Shown here: positions 34,091-42,731 of the stretch, one piece after another
Layout: every line of letters starts with the position of its first letter
Position numbering within the stretch: position 1 is the first letter of the stretch
Source: Neisseria lactamica NS19
GTDB lineage: Bacteria > Pseudomonadota > Gammaproteobacteria > Burkholderiales > Neisseriaceae
Length of the DNA stretch: 59,653 bases
Direction: 5' to 3'
Assembly (NCBI GenBank): GCA_000193795.2
Contig: AEPI01000066.1
Location: 1 to 59,653 of the forward strand
Made by a program: the position numbers and the translations under genes
Notes under the pieces: model-generated
The model's database searches: none
What the model saw: only the letters and a program-made list of their open reading frames with translations
Told to the model about the DNA's origin: nothing

Positions 34091-34870
34091 TCAGACGGCA
34101 TTCCCGTCCAGCCAGATCAGGCTTGCCATACGCCCCGTTGCTCCGTCTCGGCGGTAGGAAAAGAAGGTGTCCCGTTCCAAAACCGTGCAATGCGTGCCGC
34201 CGTACACGCCGCCTACGCCTTCGCGCTTCAGAATCAGGCGGGCGAGCGCGTAAAGGTCGGCAAGGAATTTGCCGCCACCTATGCTTTCAAATGCGGCGGC
34301 GGCTTCGGGCAGGGGTGTGCAGAACGCATCAAACACATCCTGTCCGACTTCAAACGCATCCGCACTGATGGCGGGACCGAGATACGCCATAATTTCAACG
34401 GGCGCAACCTTCATCGCGGCAATGGTGTTTTGCAACACGCCGCCCGCCAAACCGCGCCAGCCCGCGTGTGCGGCGGCAACCGCCGTACCCGCCCTGTCGC
34501 AAAATAGAACGGGCAGACAGTCTGCGGTCATCACGGCACAGGCAACCTTGCCCGTGCGGTCGAACGAAGCATCGGCATCCGTCGTTCCGTTTAAAGCATC
34601 GGTGGCGCAGACAACCGCCGTACTGTGGATTTGATTGAGGTAGGCGGCGGGCAGCCCGATCTGCTGTTGCACGATTTCGCGGTTGCGGCGTACGGCATCG
34701 GGATTGTCGCCGACGTGCGAACCTAAGTTCAAACTTTGATACACGCCCTGACTCACGCCGCCGTTGCGCGTGGTAATCAGGGTTTTGACGTTGGCGGGCG
34801 CAGGCCAGCCGGCGGTCAGAAAGTTGCTGCATTGAGGGCCGAGGTTTAAGGTTTCTGTGATGGTTTTCAT
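34091..34870 (-). CDS. pgeF: purine nucleoside phosphorylase / laccase-domain protein PgeF (YfiH)
   Basis: Zn-dependent family once called multicopper polyphenol oxidase. The metal ligands are present: His in LNQIHSTAVV near 81, Cys in TADCLPVLFC near 122 and His in AAHAGWRGLAGG near 139. The E. coli member trims wrong amino acids from peptidoglycan precursors, and others act as adenosine deaminase/phosphorylase. The 259-residue length is normal. Its stop is supplied by an uptake sequence (GCCGTCTGA), which also sits in the terminal residues NAV. Confidence 0.93.
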   Translation of the reverse strand: MKTITETLNLGPQCSNFLTAGWPAPANVKTLITTRNGGVSQGVYQSLNLGSHVGDNPDAVRRNREIVQQQIGLPAAYLNQIHSTAVVCATDALNGTTDADASFDRTGKVACAVMTADCLPVLFCDRAGTAVAAAHAGWRGLAGGVLQNTIAAMKVAPVEIMAYLGPAISADAFEVGQDVFDAFCTPLPEAAAAFESIGGGKFLADLYALARLILKREGVGGVYGGTHCTVLERDTFFSYRRDGATGRMASLIWLDGNAV

Positions 34871-35319
34871 CGGATAACGGAATAGGTTTGGCGGAAAGGG
34901 TTGATTAACTGCCTTCGGGGCAGACGGATGCTTGTTTTTTCCGTCATTTCCGATACAGGCGGGAATCCGGAGATTCGGGATTATCTTAAATTTTCAAACG
35001 TTTAAATTCAGATTCTTGCCGGTGCGGGAATGATGCCCTTATATACCTTCTCCGGGCTTTACATCTCCCAACACGGCACGCAAAGCACGGCGTGTTGTCC
35101 GAACAGGACTGACTCCGATTGGATTCTATCGCCATAAACAGCCGGGTTTCAACCGGAAAGGAATGGGGATGCAGTCCGTTTCCGACACCTCTCGGGCGAT
35201 GCCGTCTGAAAACCAATCTCCATTTTCAGACGGTATGGTTTAAATCCGGCTATTTTGCAAATTAAGGTTAAGGCGTGTATGCTTGCCTTCCCTTAAAAAC
35301 AAACACGCAACGCATCATT
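34871..35319. other. 449-bp gap of repeat fragments between pgeF and the symporter gene
   Basis: Contains a degenerate ATTCCC/GGGAAT-type block near 34940-34970, repeat copy B (35088-35170), and an imperfect uptake-sequence pair at 35199-35236. No gene seen. Confidence 0.55.
35088..35170. repeat. intergenic repeat copy B (matches 15275-15370)
   Basis: ACGGCGTGTTGTCC to AAAGGAATGGGGATG matches copy A in order, sharing GTGTTG, GATT-ATTCTA-CGCC, GGGTTTCAA and AAAGGAAT-GG-ATG. The two copies differ by gaps and point changes. Confidence 0.45.
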
Positions 35320-36267
35320 ATGAATATCCTCAACAAAATCAGCAGCTTTATCGGAAAAACATTTTCCCTCTGGGCCGCGCTCTTTGCCGGCATCGCTTTT
35401 TTCGCGCCCGACACCTTCAAATGGGCGGGGCCTTATATTCCTTGGCTGTTGGGCATTATTATGTTCGGTATGGGTTTGACGCTCAAACCTTCCGACTTCG
35501 ATATTTTGTTCAAACATCCCAAAGCCGTCATCATCGGCGTAATCGCACAATTCGCCATTATGCCGGCAACCGCCTGGCTGCTGGCGAAACTGTTGGATCT
35601 GCCTGCCGAAATCGCGGTCGGCGTGATTTTGGTCGGCTGCTGTCCGGGCGGCACGGCCTCCAATGTGATGACCTATCTGGCGCGCGGCAATGTGGCTTTG
35701 TCGGTTGCCGTTACGTCGGTTTCCACCCTGATTTCCCCATTGCTGACCCCCGCCATCTTCCTGATGCTTGCCGGTGAAATGCTGGAAATCCAAGCGGCTG
35801 GTATGTTGATGTCCATCGTCAAAATGGTTTTGCTCCCCATTGTTTTGGGTTTGATTGTCCATAAGGTTTTGGGCAGTAAAACCGAAAAGCTGACCGATGC
35901 GCTGCCGCTGGTTTCCGTTGCCGCCATCGTGCTGATTATCGGCGCGGTTGTCGGGGCAAGCAAAGGCAAGATTATGGAAAGCGGCCTGCTGATTTTTGCG
36001 GTTGTCGTACTCCACAACGGCATCGGCTACCTGCTCGGCTTCTTTGCCGCCAAATGGACCGGCCTGCATTATGATGCACAAAAAACGCTGGCTGTCGAAG
36101 TCGGTATGCAAAACTCGGGTCTGGCCGCCGCGCTTGCCGCCGCACACTTTGCCGCCGCGCCGGTCGTTGCCGTTCCGGGCGCATTGTTCAGCGTGTGGCA
36201 CAATATCTCCGGCTCGCTGCTGGCAACTTATTGGGCGGCCAAAGCCGGTAAACATAAAAAACCCTAA
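35320..36267 (+). CDS. sodium symporter of the bile acid family (ASBT-NM type)
   Basis: Inner-membrane sodium-coupled transporter of the BASS family. The 315 residues closely match the meningococcal ASBT homologue whose structure is known. All sodium-site residues that I can place are present: Gln77; Ser114 and Asn115 in GGTASNVMTY; Ser128 and Thr132; and the Glu-Val-Gly-Met-Gln run EVGMQNSG. Ten membrane helices fit the hydrophobicity. I start at MNILNKISSF; an open stretch upstream is unconserved. Its natural substrate is unknown, although pantoate-like acids have been suggested for relatives. A paired uptake-sequence terminator follows. Confidence 0.95.
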   Translation: MNILNKISSFIGKTFSLWAALFAGIAFFAPDTFKWAGPYIPWLLGIIMFGMGLTLKPSDFDILFKHPKAVIIGVIAQFAIMPATAWLLAKLLDLPAEIAVGVILVGCCPGGTASNVMTYLARGNVALSVAVTSVSTLISPLLTPAIFLMLAGEMLEIQAAGMLMSIVKMVLLPIVLGLIVHKVLGSKTEKLTDALPLVSVAAIVLIIGAVVGASKGKIMESGLLIFAVVVLHNGIGYLLGFFAAKWTGLHYDAQKTLAVEVGMQNSGLAAALAAAHFAAAPVVAVPGALFSVWHNISGSLLATYWAAKAGKHKKP

Positions 36268-36282
36268 ACGCCTTCCATCATA

Positions 36283-36342
36283 ATGCCGTCTGAACGGGGC
36301 AAACGAAACCGGCGGTTTCTGCCCTGCCCCTTCAGACGGCCT
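36283..36342 (+). terminator. inverted uptake-sequence pair after the symporter gene
   Basis: ATGCCGTCTGAA (36283-36294) and TTCAGACGGCCT (36331-36342) flank an inner stem (GGGGCA with TGCCCC-like). Stem is imperfect by one base at the end. Confidence 0.65.
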
Positions 36343-36419
36343 TTGTTTGAAATTGGCGGGGACGATTGCCCGGCTGCTCCGGTTCGGCTGCCTGCGTTCG
36401 CCCCGCCTTTCAAGCCGCC

Positions 36420-37544
36420 TCACTCCCTTACATAAACCACTTCGACATCGTAGTCGTCTTCGTTCCAATCGTCATCGTCGTCCGCGCCGAATTTGTCCTG
36501 CCATTCCTCTTCATTGCTCAAAGACGAATCCAAACCGGCTTCAAGACGGAGGACGGACAACAAATGATATATGTCGTTTGGAATCGGTGCTTCAAACGAA
36601 ACGGTTTCGCCGCTTTCCGGATGAGTGAAACTTAAGCGGTAGGCATGCAATGCCTGACGCGCGCCCAGACTTTTAACGGCTTCTTTCACCGTGTCGCCGC
36701 ACGGATGGCGCAGGTTGCCGTAAACCGGGTCGCCGGCAAGCGGATGGTTGGCTTCGCGCATATGTACGCGGATTTGGTGCGTCCTGCCCGTTTCGAGCGA
36801 ACACTCGATATAGCTGTGGGCAAGATAGCGTTCCAACACTTTGACGTGGGTAACGGCTGGTTTGCCGCCGAATTTGACGACTGCCATTTTCAGGCGGTTG
36901 TGCGGATCGCGTCCGATTTGGGTTTCGATTTTACCGTCAAAGGGGACGATGCCGTTGGCGACGGCGCGGTAGATGCGTTTGACCGTGCGTTCCTGAAGCT
37001 GCCGCACAAGGGAATTTTGCGCCGGCAGGGTTTTGGCGACCACCATCAGCCCGCTGGTTTCTTTGTCCAGACGGTGTACGATGCCCGCGCGCGGGATTTG
37101 CGACAATTCGGGACAGTGCGCCAACAGGCCGTTGAGCAGCGTGCCGCTCCAGTTGCCCGCCGCCGGATGCACCACCAATCCGGCCGGTTTGTTGACGACG
37201 ATGACGGTATCGTCTTCGTAAACGATGTCCAAAGCCATAGGCTCCGGAACAAACGCCAGATTTTCCTCACTCGGGCGGACGGTTACACGGATTTGCTCGC
37301 CGCCTATCATTTTGTCTTTGGGTTGCGAAGATTTATCGTTTACAATAACCGCGCCTTCTTTAATCCATAATGTCAGGCGGCTGCGCGAGTAGTCGGGCAA
37401 AAGTTTCGCCAACACCGCATCCAGCCGCCCGCCGGCAAGCTCGAGCGGAACAGTCAGACAAATACAGTTTTCGGTTTCCGGGGCTGACGCAAAATCCGAA
37501 TCATCGCTATAATCGGCTTCATTCTCAAAGGAAGTATTCTGCAT
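36420..37544 (-). CDS. rluD: 23S rRNA pseudouridine synthase RluD
   Basis: Makes pseudouridines in helix 69 of 23S rRNA. An S4-like RNA-binding domain (GGRLDAVLAKLLPDYSRSR at about 39-57) precedes the synthase core with catalytic Asp in GIVHRLDKETSGLMVVAK near 155-172. The C-terminal tail is acidic (DDDDDWNEDDYD) and unusual. I start at MQNTSF (374 residues); this ATG overlaps the divergent bamD ATG as CATG. Frames open further upstream lie within bamD. The start is supported by family N-terminal alignment only from about residue 30. Confidence 0.94.
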   Translation of the reverse strand: MQNTSFENEADYSDDSDFASAPETENCICLTVPLELAGGRLDAVLAKLLPDYSRSRLTLWIKEGAVIVNDKSSQPKDKMIGGEQIRVTVRPSEENLAFVPEPMALDIVYEDDTVIVVNKPAGLVVHPAAGNWSGTLLNGLLAHCPELSQIPRAGIVHRLDKETSGLMVVAKTLPAQNSLVRQLQERTVKRIYRAVANGIVPFDGKIETQIGRDPHNRLKMAVVKFGGKPAVTHVKVLERYLAHSYIECSLETGRTHQIRVHMREANHPLAGDPVYGNLRHPCGDTVKEAVKSLGARQALHAYRLSFTHPESGETVSFEAPIPNDIYHLLSVLRLEAGLDSSLSNEEEWQDKFGADDDDDWNEDDYDVEVVYVRE

Positions 37545-38349
37545 GAAAAAAATTCTTTTAATGGTTTCATTAAGTTTGGCACTGTGCGCCTGTGCAAGCA
37601 ACCAAGGCACGGTCGACAAAGACACCCAAACGACCCAAGGCTGGGGCGCGGAAAAACTCTATGCCGAAGCGCAAGACGAGTTGGGCGGCGGCAATTATAC
37701 GCGCGCCGTCAAATTATACGAAATATTGGGCTCGCGCTTCCCGACCGGCCGCTACGCGCAACAGGCGTTGCTGGATACGGCCTACGCCTATTATAAAGAC
37801 GACGAAAAAGACAAGGCGCTGGCGGCAATCGACCGCTTCCGCAACCTCTACCCGCAGCATCCGAATATGGATTACGCGCTGTACCTGCGCGGTTTGGCAC
37901 TGTTCAACGAAGATCAGTCCTTCCTGAACAAACTGGCCTCGCAAGACTGGTCCGACCGCGATCCGAAAGCCAACCGCGAAGCATATCAGGCCTTTGCGGA
38001 ACTCGTCCGGCGTTTCCCCGACAGCAAATACGCCGCAGATGCGGCCGCGCGTATGATCAAACTGGTCGATGCCTTGGGCGGAAATGAAATGGCGGTTGCC
38101 CGTTATTATATGAAACGCGGCGCATATATCGCCGCCGCCAACCGCGCCCAAAAAATTATCGGCAGCTATCAAAATACGCGCTATGTCGAAGAATCACTCG
38201 CTATCTTGGAACTCGCCTACCAAAAACTCGACAAACCGCAGCTTGCCGCCGACACGCGCCGCGTTTTGGAAGCCAATTTCCCGAAAAGCCCGTTTTTGAC
38301 ACACACTTGGCAGCCTGACGATATGCCTTGGTGGCGTTACTGGCGCTGA
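37543..38349 (+). CDS. bamD: outer membrane assembly lipoprotein BamD (ComL)
   Basis: Essential lipoprotein of the BAM complex that folds outer-membrane proteins. The signal MKKILLMVSLSLALCAC has lipobox LCAC with Cys17 acylated. TPR-like repeats follow, such as KLYEILGSRFPTGRYAQQALLD near 60-80 and MIKLVDALGGNEMAVARYYMKRG near 175-197. The 268-residue length is right. In gonococcus the gene was named comL for its effect on transformation. The start overlaps rluD head to head. Confidence 0.96.
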   Translation: MKKILLMVSLSLALCACASNQGTVDKDTQTTQGWGAEKLYAEAQDELGGGNYTRAVKLYEILGSRFPTGRYAQQALLDTAYAYYKDDEKDKALAAIDRFRNLYPQHPNMDYALYLRGLALFNEDQSFLNKLASQDWSDRDPKANREAYQAFAELVRRFPDSKYAADAAARMIKLVDALGGNEMAVARYYMKRGAYIAAANRAQKIIGSYQNTRYVEESLAILELAYQKLDKPQLAADTRRVLEANFPKSPFLTHTWQPDDMPWWRYWR

Positions 38350-38432
38350 CGTTCAAACACCCTTTCTGTTTTTGACACGCGCCAAAAAGCCGGGCGATAC
38401 GCCTTGCCGGCGCGAACCGCGTTAACGTCCAA

Positions 38433-38461
38433 ATGCCGTCTGAAGCCCTTTCAGACGGCAT
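38433..38461. terminator. inverted uptake-sequence pair between bamD and comEC
   Basis: ATGCCGTCTGAA (38433-38444) and complement (38450-38461), 5-nt loop, in the convergent gap of bamD and comEC. It can serve both. Confidence 0.85.
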
Positions 38462-38488
38462 TTTCCGTTCCGGCACCGGCCTTTTCGT

Positions 38489-40762
38489 TCACTCAAACGG
38501 CTTTCTCTGCCAATAAAACCGATAATTTTTGAGACGGCCTGCCTTCACACCATCCTGACCCAGACCAAATACCAGCGCGCCCGACAAATCCGTCCGCAAC
38601 AACTTGATGCCGTGTGCGCGGACGCGGTTTTGCACCGCTTTAGTCGGATGTTTATAGGCGTTGGCATAACCGCTCGACGCTACCGCATATTCTGGTGCAA
38701 CCGTATGCAAAAACAACCCTGATGATGATGAATTGCTGCCGTGATGCCCCAAAACCAACACCTGGCTGTACAGGTTTGAGCCGTATTTTTTGACCAACTC
38801 CGCCTCGCCTTTCGTATCCAAATCGCCCGTTACCAGCAGTGCCGCACCGCCCGCCACAACACGCAAAACACAACTTTTCCCATTATCATCGATGTTTTTG
38901 CGTTCAGACGGCCTCAAAAACTCAAAATCCACGCCGTCCCACCGCCAACGCCGTTCCGCACAATGCCGCGCCCCCTCATAAAATTCCGGCTGCCCGGCAT
39001 AAATCCCGCCGTTCGGTATCTTGCCGACCGCCTGAAAACCGCCGTCGTGGTCGCTGTCGTGATGCGACAAAACCAAATAATCCAAATACCTGATTCCCGA
39101 CGCATTCAAACTCGGCACGATACCCGCCTGCGCCACGGAAGCCGTCCCCGTGTCGAACAAAAGGCTGCGGTTTGCCGTCCGTACCATCACCGACAAACCC
39201 TGCCCCGCATCCCAAACCGTAACCGCAGCTTCGTTTTCAGGTACTGCTTCAGGACGATAAAACACAAATCCCGCCAAAACCGCCGCCGTCCACGGACGCA
39301 AACCCAAACCGCGCGGCAGCAACAACAGCAAAGCGGCGCATAATGCCAAAACCAACAGCGGCAAAGGTGCGGCGGCAACGGCAAACTCCGGCGACACGCC
39401 GGCAAGCCACACCAAAAACCGCAAAGTGTATTCCGCCAAAAACGCCCCCAACTGTTGCAAAGGCGCAAACGGAAAAACCGAACCCAGCAACGCCAGCGGG
39501 GTCAGAACCCATGAAAACCACGGTATCGCCACCGCATTGACCAAAGGGCTGATTAAAGGCAGCGAGGCAAACAGGTAGCCGAGCAAAACCAGCGACACGA
39601 CCGAAGCCGCCCATTGTCCGCGCACGGCGGTTTGGCGTTTCCCTTCGTGCAAACGCCCCGAACACGCCCAAATCAGAGCCGCCACCAAACCGAAAGACAG
39701 CCAAGTCCCCACGCCCAAAACCGCCGACGGGTCGAACAGCAAAACCGCCGCCAACGCCTGCCACCACGCCACCCAAACCGAACGCCTGCCATTACGCCAC
39801 GCCCACGCGAACGCCGCCAACATCAAAACACTGCGCTGCGTCGGCACGGAAAAACCCGCAAGAAGCGCGTAACACAGCGCGCCGGCACACCCGCCAGCCA
39901 AAATCCACACGCGCGGTCGGGCGGGAAGGCGCGGCAGATAAACAAACAGCCGCCTGACCAGCCACGCAAACAGTACCGCCACCATCGTCACGTGCAAACC
40001 CGAGATACTGACCAGATGCGTCAGCCCCAACGGCCGGAACGCCTGCCACAATTCAGGGCGCAATGCCGACTGTTCGCCCACGCTCAGCGCGCGCATCAGC
40101 CCGATGCCGTCTGAAAGCCCGCCGTCCGCATCTGCCTGCTGCCAATTACGGCTGATGCGGCTACGCCAAACCGCAATCCCCCAACCGCTTCCGTCATCCA
40201 GCAAAACCCTGTCCGCACCGACCGTCCCCACGCCGCCTATCCCGTTGGATAATGCCCACGCCTCACGGTTCAGCCCCCTCAGGTTCAATTCCCCTACGAC
40301 AGGACGCACGCGCGCCGTTATCCGCCACCTGCTCCCGACCGTCCATTCGCGCCGTTTGTAGTCCGACAGCAGCAAATCGAACGTCCGACCACCGCTGTCC
40401 ACAGCCTTTGCCGCAAACTGCACACGCCGCCCGTCCGACCTCGGCATATCCGCCACTTCCACCGTCAACGGCACGCCTGAAACCGCCTCCGCCCGCCATT
40501 GCGAAGACAGTGCCGCTTCCGTTCTGAATACGCCGTAAGCCGCGCCCGCCAACACGCACAGCATCAGACCGGCAAACGCAAAACGCCTTGCAAACACAGC
40601 AAAAACCGCAAAAGCCGCCAGCCAATGCGGCACGACCGGCAGCGCAAACGAAGCCGCCACGCCGACGACCCAACACGGCAAAAACCAACGACGGAACACG
40701 TCTCCCCACTCCCGATATTTCAAAAATAAACAGATAATAAAGCAAATCCGAAAAGCCGTCAT
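38489..40762 (-). CDS. comEC: DNA uptake channel ComEC (ComA)
   Basis: Inner-membrane channel that moves single-stranded DNA into the cytoplasm during transformation. Up to 757 residues. An N-terminal DUF4131-like region (to about 180), the Competence domain with many membrane helices (230-500; VSISGLHVTMVA and SVPTQRSVLMLAAF are signatures), and a C-terminal metallo-beta-lactamase domain with VLSHHDSDHDGG near 575-586. The true start may be inside the first 60 residues, since several Met or Val codons occur. Its uptake sequences (near 38905, 40095) lie inside its own gene, which makes it a good target for the DNA it imports. Confidence 0.94.
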   Translation of the reverse strand: MTAFRICFIICLFLKYREWGDVFRRWFLPCWVVGVAASFALPVVPHWLAAFAVFAVFARRFAFAGLMLCVLAGAAYGVFRTEAALSSQWRAEAVSGVPLTVEVADMPRSDGRRVQFAAKAVDSGGRTFDLLLSDYKRREWTVGSRWRITARVRPVVGELNLRGLNREAWALSNGIGGVGTVGADRVLLDDGSGWGIAVWRSRISRNWQQADADGGLSDGIGLMRALSVGEQSALRPELWQAFRPLGLTHLVSISGLHVTMVAVLFAWLVRRLFVYLPRLPARPRVWILAGGCAGALCYALLAGFSVPTQRSVLMLAAFAWAWRNGRRSVWVAWWQALAAVLLFDPSAVLGVGTWLSFGLVAALIWACSGRLHEGKRQTAVRGQWAASVVSLVLLGYLFASLPLISPLVNAVAIPWFSWVLTPLALLGSVFPFAPLQQLGAFLAEYTLRFLVWLAGVSPEFAVAAAPLPLLVLALCAALLLLLPRGLGLRPWTAAVLAGFVFYRPEAVPENEAAVTVWDAGQGLSVMVRTANRSLLFDTGTASVAQAGIVPSLNASGIRYLDYLVLSHHDSDHDGGFQAVGKIPNGGIYAGQPEFYEGARHCAERRWRWDGVDFEFLRPSERKNIDDNGKSCVLRVVAGGAALLVTGDLDTKGEAELVKKYGSNLYSQVLVLGHHGSNSSSSGLFLHTVAPEYAVASSGYANAYKHPTKAVQNRVRAHGIKLLRTDLSGALVFGLGQDGVKAGRLKNYRFYWQRKPFE

Positions 40763-40781
40763 AAAGGAAAGTTCGTAAAAA

Positions 40782-40812
40782 TGCCGTCTGAACTCAGGCT
40801 TCAGACGGCATT
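40782..40812 (-). terminator. inverted uptake-sequence pair after trpB
   Basis: ATGCCGTCTGAA (40782-40793) and complement (40801-40812), 7-nt loop, 18 bp past the trpB stop on the minus strand. Confidence 0.85.
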
Positions 40813-40830
40813 TTTATCAGACGGACGAGA

Positions 40831-42033
40831 TTACAGTTTAATACCTTTGAGCTTCGCCACGGTATTGATGTCTTTGTCGCCGCGGCCGGACAGGTTGACC
40901 AGAATCACTTGGTCTTTACCCATTTTCGGCGCATTTTTCACCGCCCAAGCAACGGCGTGGCTGGATTCGAGCGCGGGGATGATGCCCTCGAAGCGGCAGA
41001 GCAAGTCAAAGGCTTCGAGTGCTTCGTCGTCTTTGGCAACGGTGTATTCGACGCGCTTGATGTCGTGCAGATGGCTGTGTTCCGGGCCGATGCCGGGGTA
41101 ATCCAAGCCTGCGGAAACAGAGTGCGTCCCCAAAACCTGGCCGTTTTCGTCCTGCATCAGGTAGCTGCGGAAGCCGTGCAATACGCCGATGGGGGCTTTG
41201 CTGGTAATCGGCGCGGCGTGGTCTGGCGTATCCACGCCCAAACCGCCGGCTTCCACGCCGACGAGGCGCACGTTTTCTTCGCCGATATACGGGTGGAACA
41301 GTCCGATGGCGTTCGAACCGCCGCCGACGCAGGCAACGGCAACATCAGGTTGGCGGCCGATGGCTTCCAACATTTGTTCTTTGGCTTCGTTGCCGATAAC
41401 GCATTGGAAATCGCGCACCATTTCGGGATACGGCGCGGGGCCGGCGGCAGTGCCGATGATGTAGAACGTGTCGTCCACGCGGGCGACCCATTCGCGCATG
41501 GCTTCGTTCATCGCGTCTTTCAGCGTGCGGCTGCCGCTGTCGACGCTGACCACGTTTGCGCCCAACAATTTCATGCGGAACACGTTGGGCATTTGACGTT
41601 GGATATCGTCCGCGCCCATGTACACGTCGCAAGTCATACCGAAGCGGGCGGCGACGGTGGCACTCGCCACGCCGTGCTGACCCGCGCCGGTTTCGGCGAT
41701 GACGCGTTTTTTGCCCATACGGCGGGCGAGCAATGCCTGACCGATGGTGTTGTTAACCTTGTGCGCGCCGGTGTGGTTCAAATCTTCGCGTTTCAACCAG
41801 ATTTGCGCGCCGCCCAGATGTTCGGACAACCGCTCGGCGTGGTAAACGGGGCTGGGCCTGCCGACATAATGTTTCAAATCGCGGCGGAACTCCGCCCAAA
41901 ATTCAGGATCGTTTTTCGCTGCCTTATAGGCATCCGCCAGCTCTTGCAAGGCAGGAATCAGGGTTTCGGAAACATAAAGTCCGCCGTGTTCGCCGAAAAA
42001 GCCCTTCTCGTCGGGCGCGTGGTAATTCTTCAT
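40831..42033 (-). CDS. trpB: tryptophan synthase beta chain
   Basis: PLP enzyme that joins indole and serine. GGLYVSETLIPAL near 17-29, the PLP-lysine in NHTGAHKVNNTIGQAL near 83-98, and GGGSNAIGLF near 232 are signatures. The 400 residues are standard. No trpA follows; the neighbour is the glycosylase-like gene on the same strand but separated by a terminator. trpF is 11 kb away at 52877, so the trp genes are scattered, as in other Neisseria. Confidence 0.97.
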   Translation of the reverse strand: MKNYHAPDEKGFFGEHGGLYVSETLIPALQELADAYKAAKNDPEFWAEFRRDLKHYVGRPSPVYHAERLSEHLGGAQIWLKREDLNHTGAHKVNNTIGQALLARRMGKKRVIAETGAGQHGVASATVAARFGMTCDVYMGADDIQRQMPNVFRMKLLGANVVSVDSGSRTLKDAMNEAMREWVARVDDTFYIIGTAAGPAPYPEMVRDFQCVIGNEAKEQMLEAIGRQPDVAVACVGGGSNAIGLFHPYIGEENVRLVGVEAGGLGVDTPDHAAPITSKAPIGVLHGFRSYLMQDENGQVLGTHSVSAGLDYPGIGPEHSHLHDIKRVEYTVAKDDEALEAFDLLCRFEGIIPALESSHAVAWAVKNAPKMGKDQVILVNLSGRGDKDINTVAKLKGIKL

Positions 42034-42059
42034 CGGATTTCGTCCTTGTGCTTCAGGTT

Positions 42060-42097
42060 TTCAGACGGCATTTCCGTTTTTTCAAATACCGTCTGAA
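42060..42097 (-). terminator. uptake-sequence pair between the glycosylase-like gene and trpB
   Basis: TTCAGACGGCAT (42060-42071) and ATACCGTCTGAA (42086-42097) pair with one mismatch. On the minus strand it follows the glycosylase-like gene stop. Confidence 0.65.
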
Positions 42098-42114
42098 CGG
42101 GAAATTGTCGGCAA

Positions 42115-42729
42115 TTATAACTGCTTTTCACACAGGCCCGCCATTTCGAAAAACGCCCGATATGCCGCCGCCTTTTTCGCCAAACTCAAAGGATAGGCGC
42201 GCGAAGTGGACGGCAGGCGCGTCAGCGTCAAATCCCGTCCGGCAAACGGAAACGGCACGGTTTCGCCCGTTTTCGGCATTTTGATGCCGCCGCCCTGAAT
42301 ATCGAGCAGGATTTCCGTCGCCTTGCCGCCGGTGGAGCAGATATGGCGGCACCGGGGTATTTTCGCCAACACCGCCGCCAAATCGACGGTTTCAACTACC
42401 TTTAAAAACTTGTCGGACGCATTGCCGTGTTCCCTTGCCGCCTTCAACACGGTCGGACAGGACGCTATCCCCGCCCTGTTCAGGAAATCCCTTATCCTGC
42501 ATCCGTCGAATGCTTTTTCAAACGGCATCTGGAAATGTGCCGCATCGTTAAAAAACACCAGCCCGTAGACGCGCCACATATCGTTTTGGAAATTCGGATA
42601 ATGAAACTGCATCGCGCGTTTGTCTTCCTTGGGCGGAAACGTCCCCATCATCATGACCGATGCCCCGTTCGGCAGAACGGGATCGAACGGATAACTTTCG
42701 ATTTCCAACCCGACCGCATTATTTTCCAT
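42115..42729 (-). CDS. uracil-DNA glycosylase-like protein
   Basis: Protein of 204 residues from MENNAVG. VMMMGTFPPKEDKR near 26-39 resembles the active-site motif of the uracil-DNA glycosylase superfamily (G-x-x-P), and TRLPSTSRAYPLSLAKKAAAYRAFF near 172-196 resembles its second motif (P-S-x-S-x-A). Between them lie FNDAAHFQMPFEKAF and CSTGGKATEILL. A repair role on mismatched or deaminated bases is inferred from the fold. A longer start at 42768 would begin with MPPE from a near-uptake sequence and overlap the EamA gene. It begins 2 bp after the EamA stop on the minus strand. Confidence 0.75.
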   Translation of the reverse strand: MENNAVGLEIESYPFDPVLPNGASVMMMGTFPPKEDKRAMQFHYPNFQNDMWRVYGLVFFNDAAHFQMPFEKAFDGCRIRDFLNRAGIASCPTVLKAAREHGNASDKFLKVVETVDLAAVLAKIPRCRHICSTGGKATEILLDIQGGGIKMPKTGETVPFPFAGRDLTLTRLPSTSRAYPLSLAKKAAAYRAFFEMAGLCEKQL

Positions 42730-42731
42730 TT

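Noticed and set aside
37545..37625. 27 extra residues at the RluD N-terminus
   Set aside because: They are antisense to the BamD signal peptide and not part of the RluD family.
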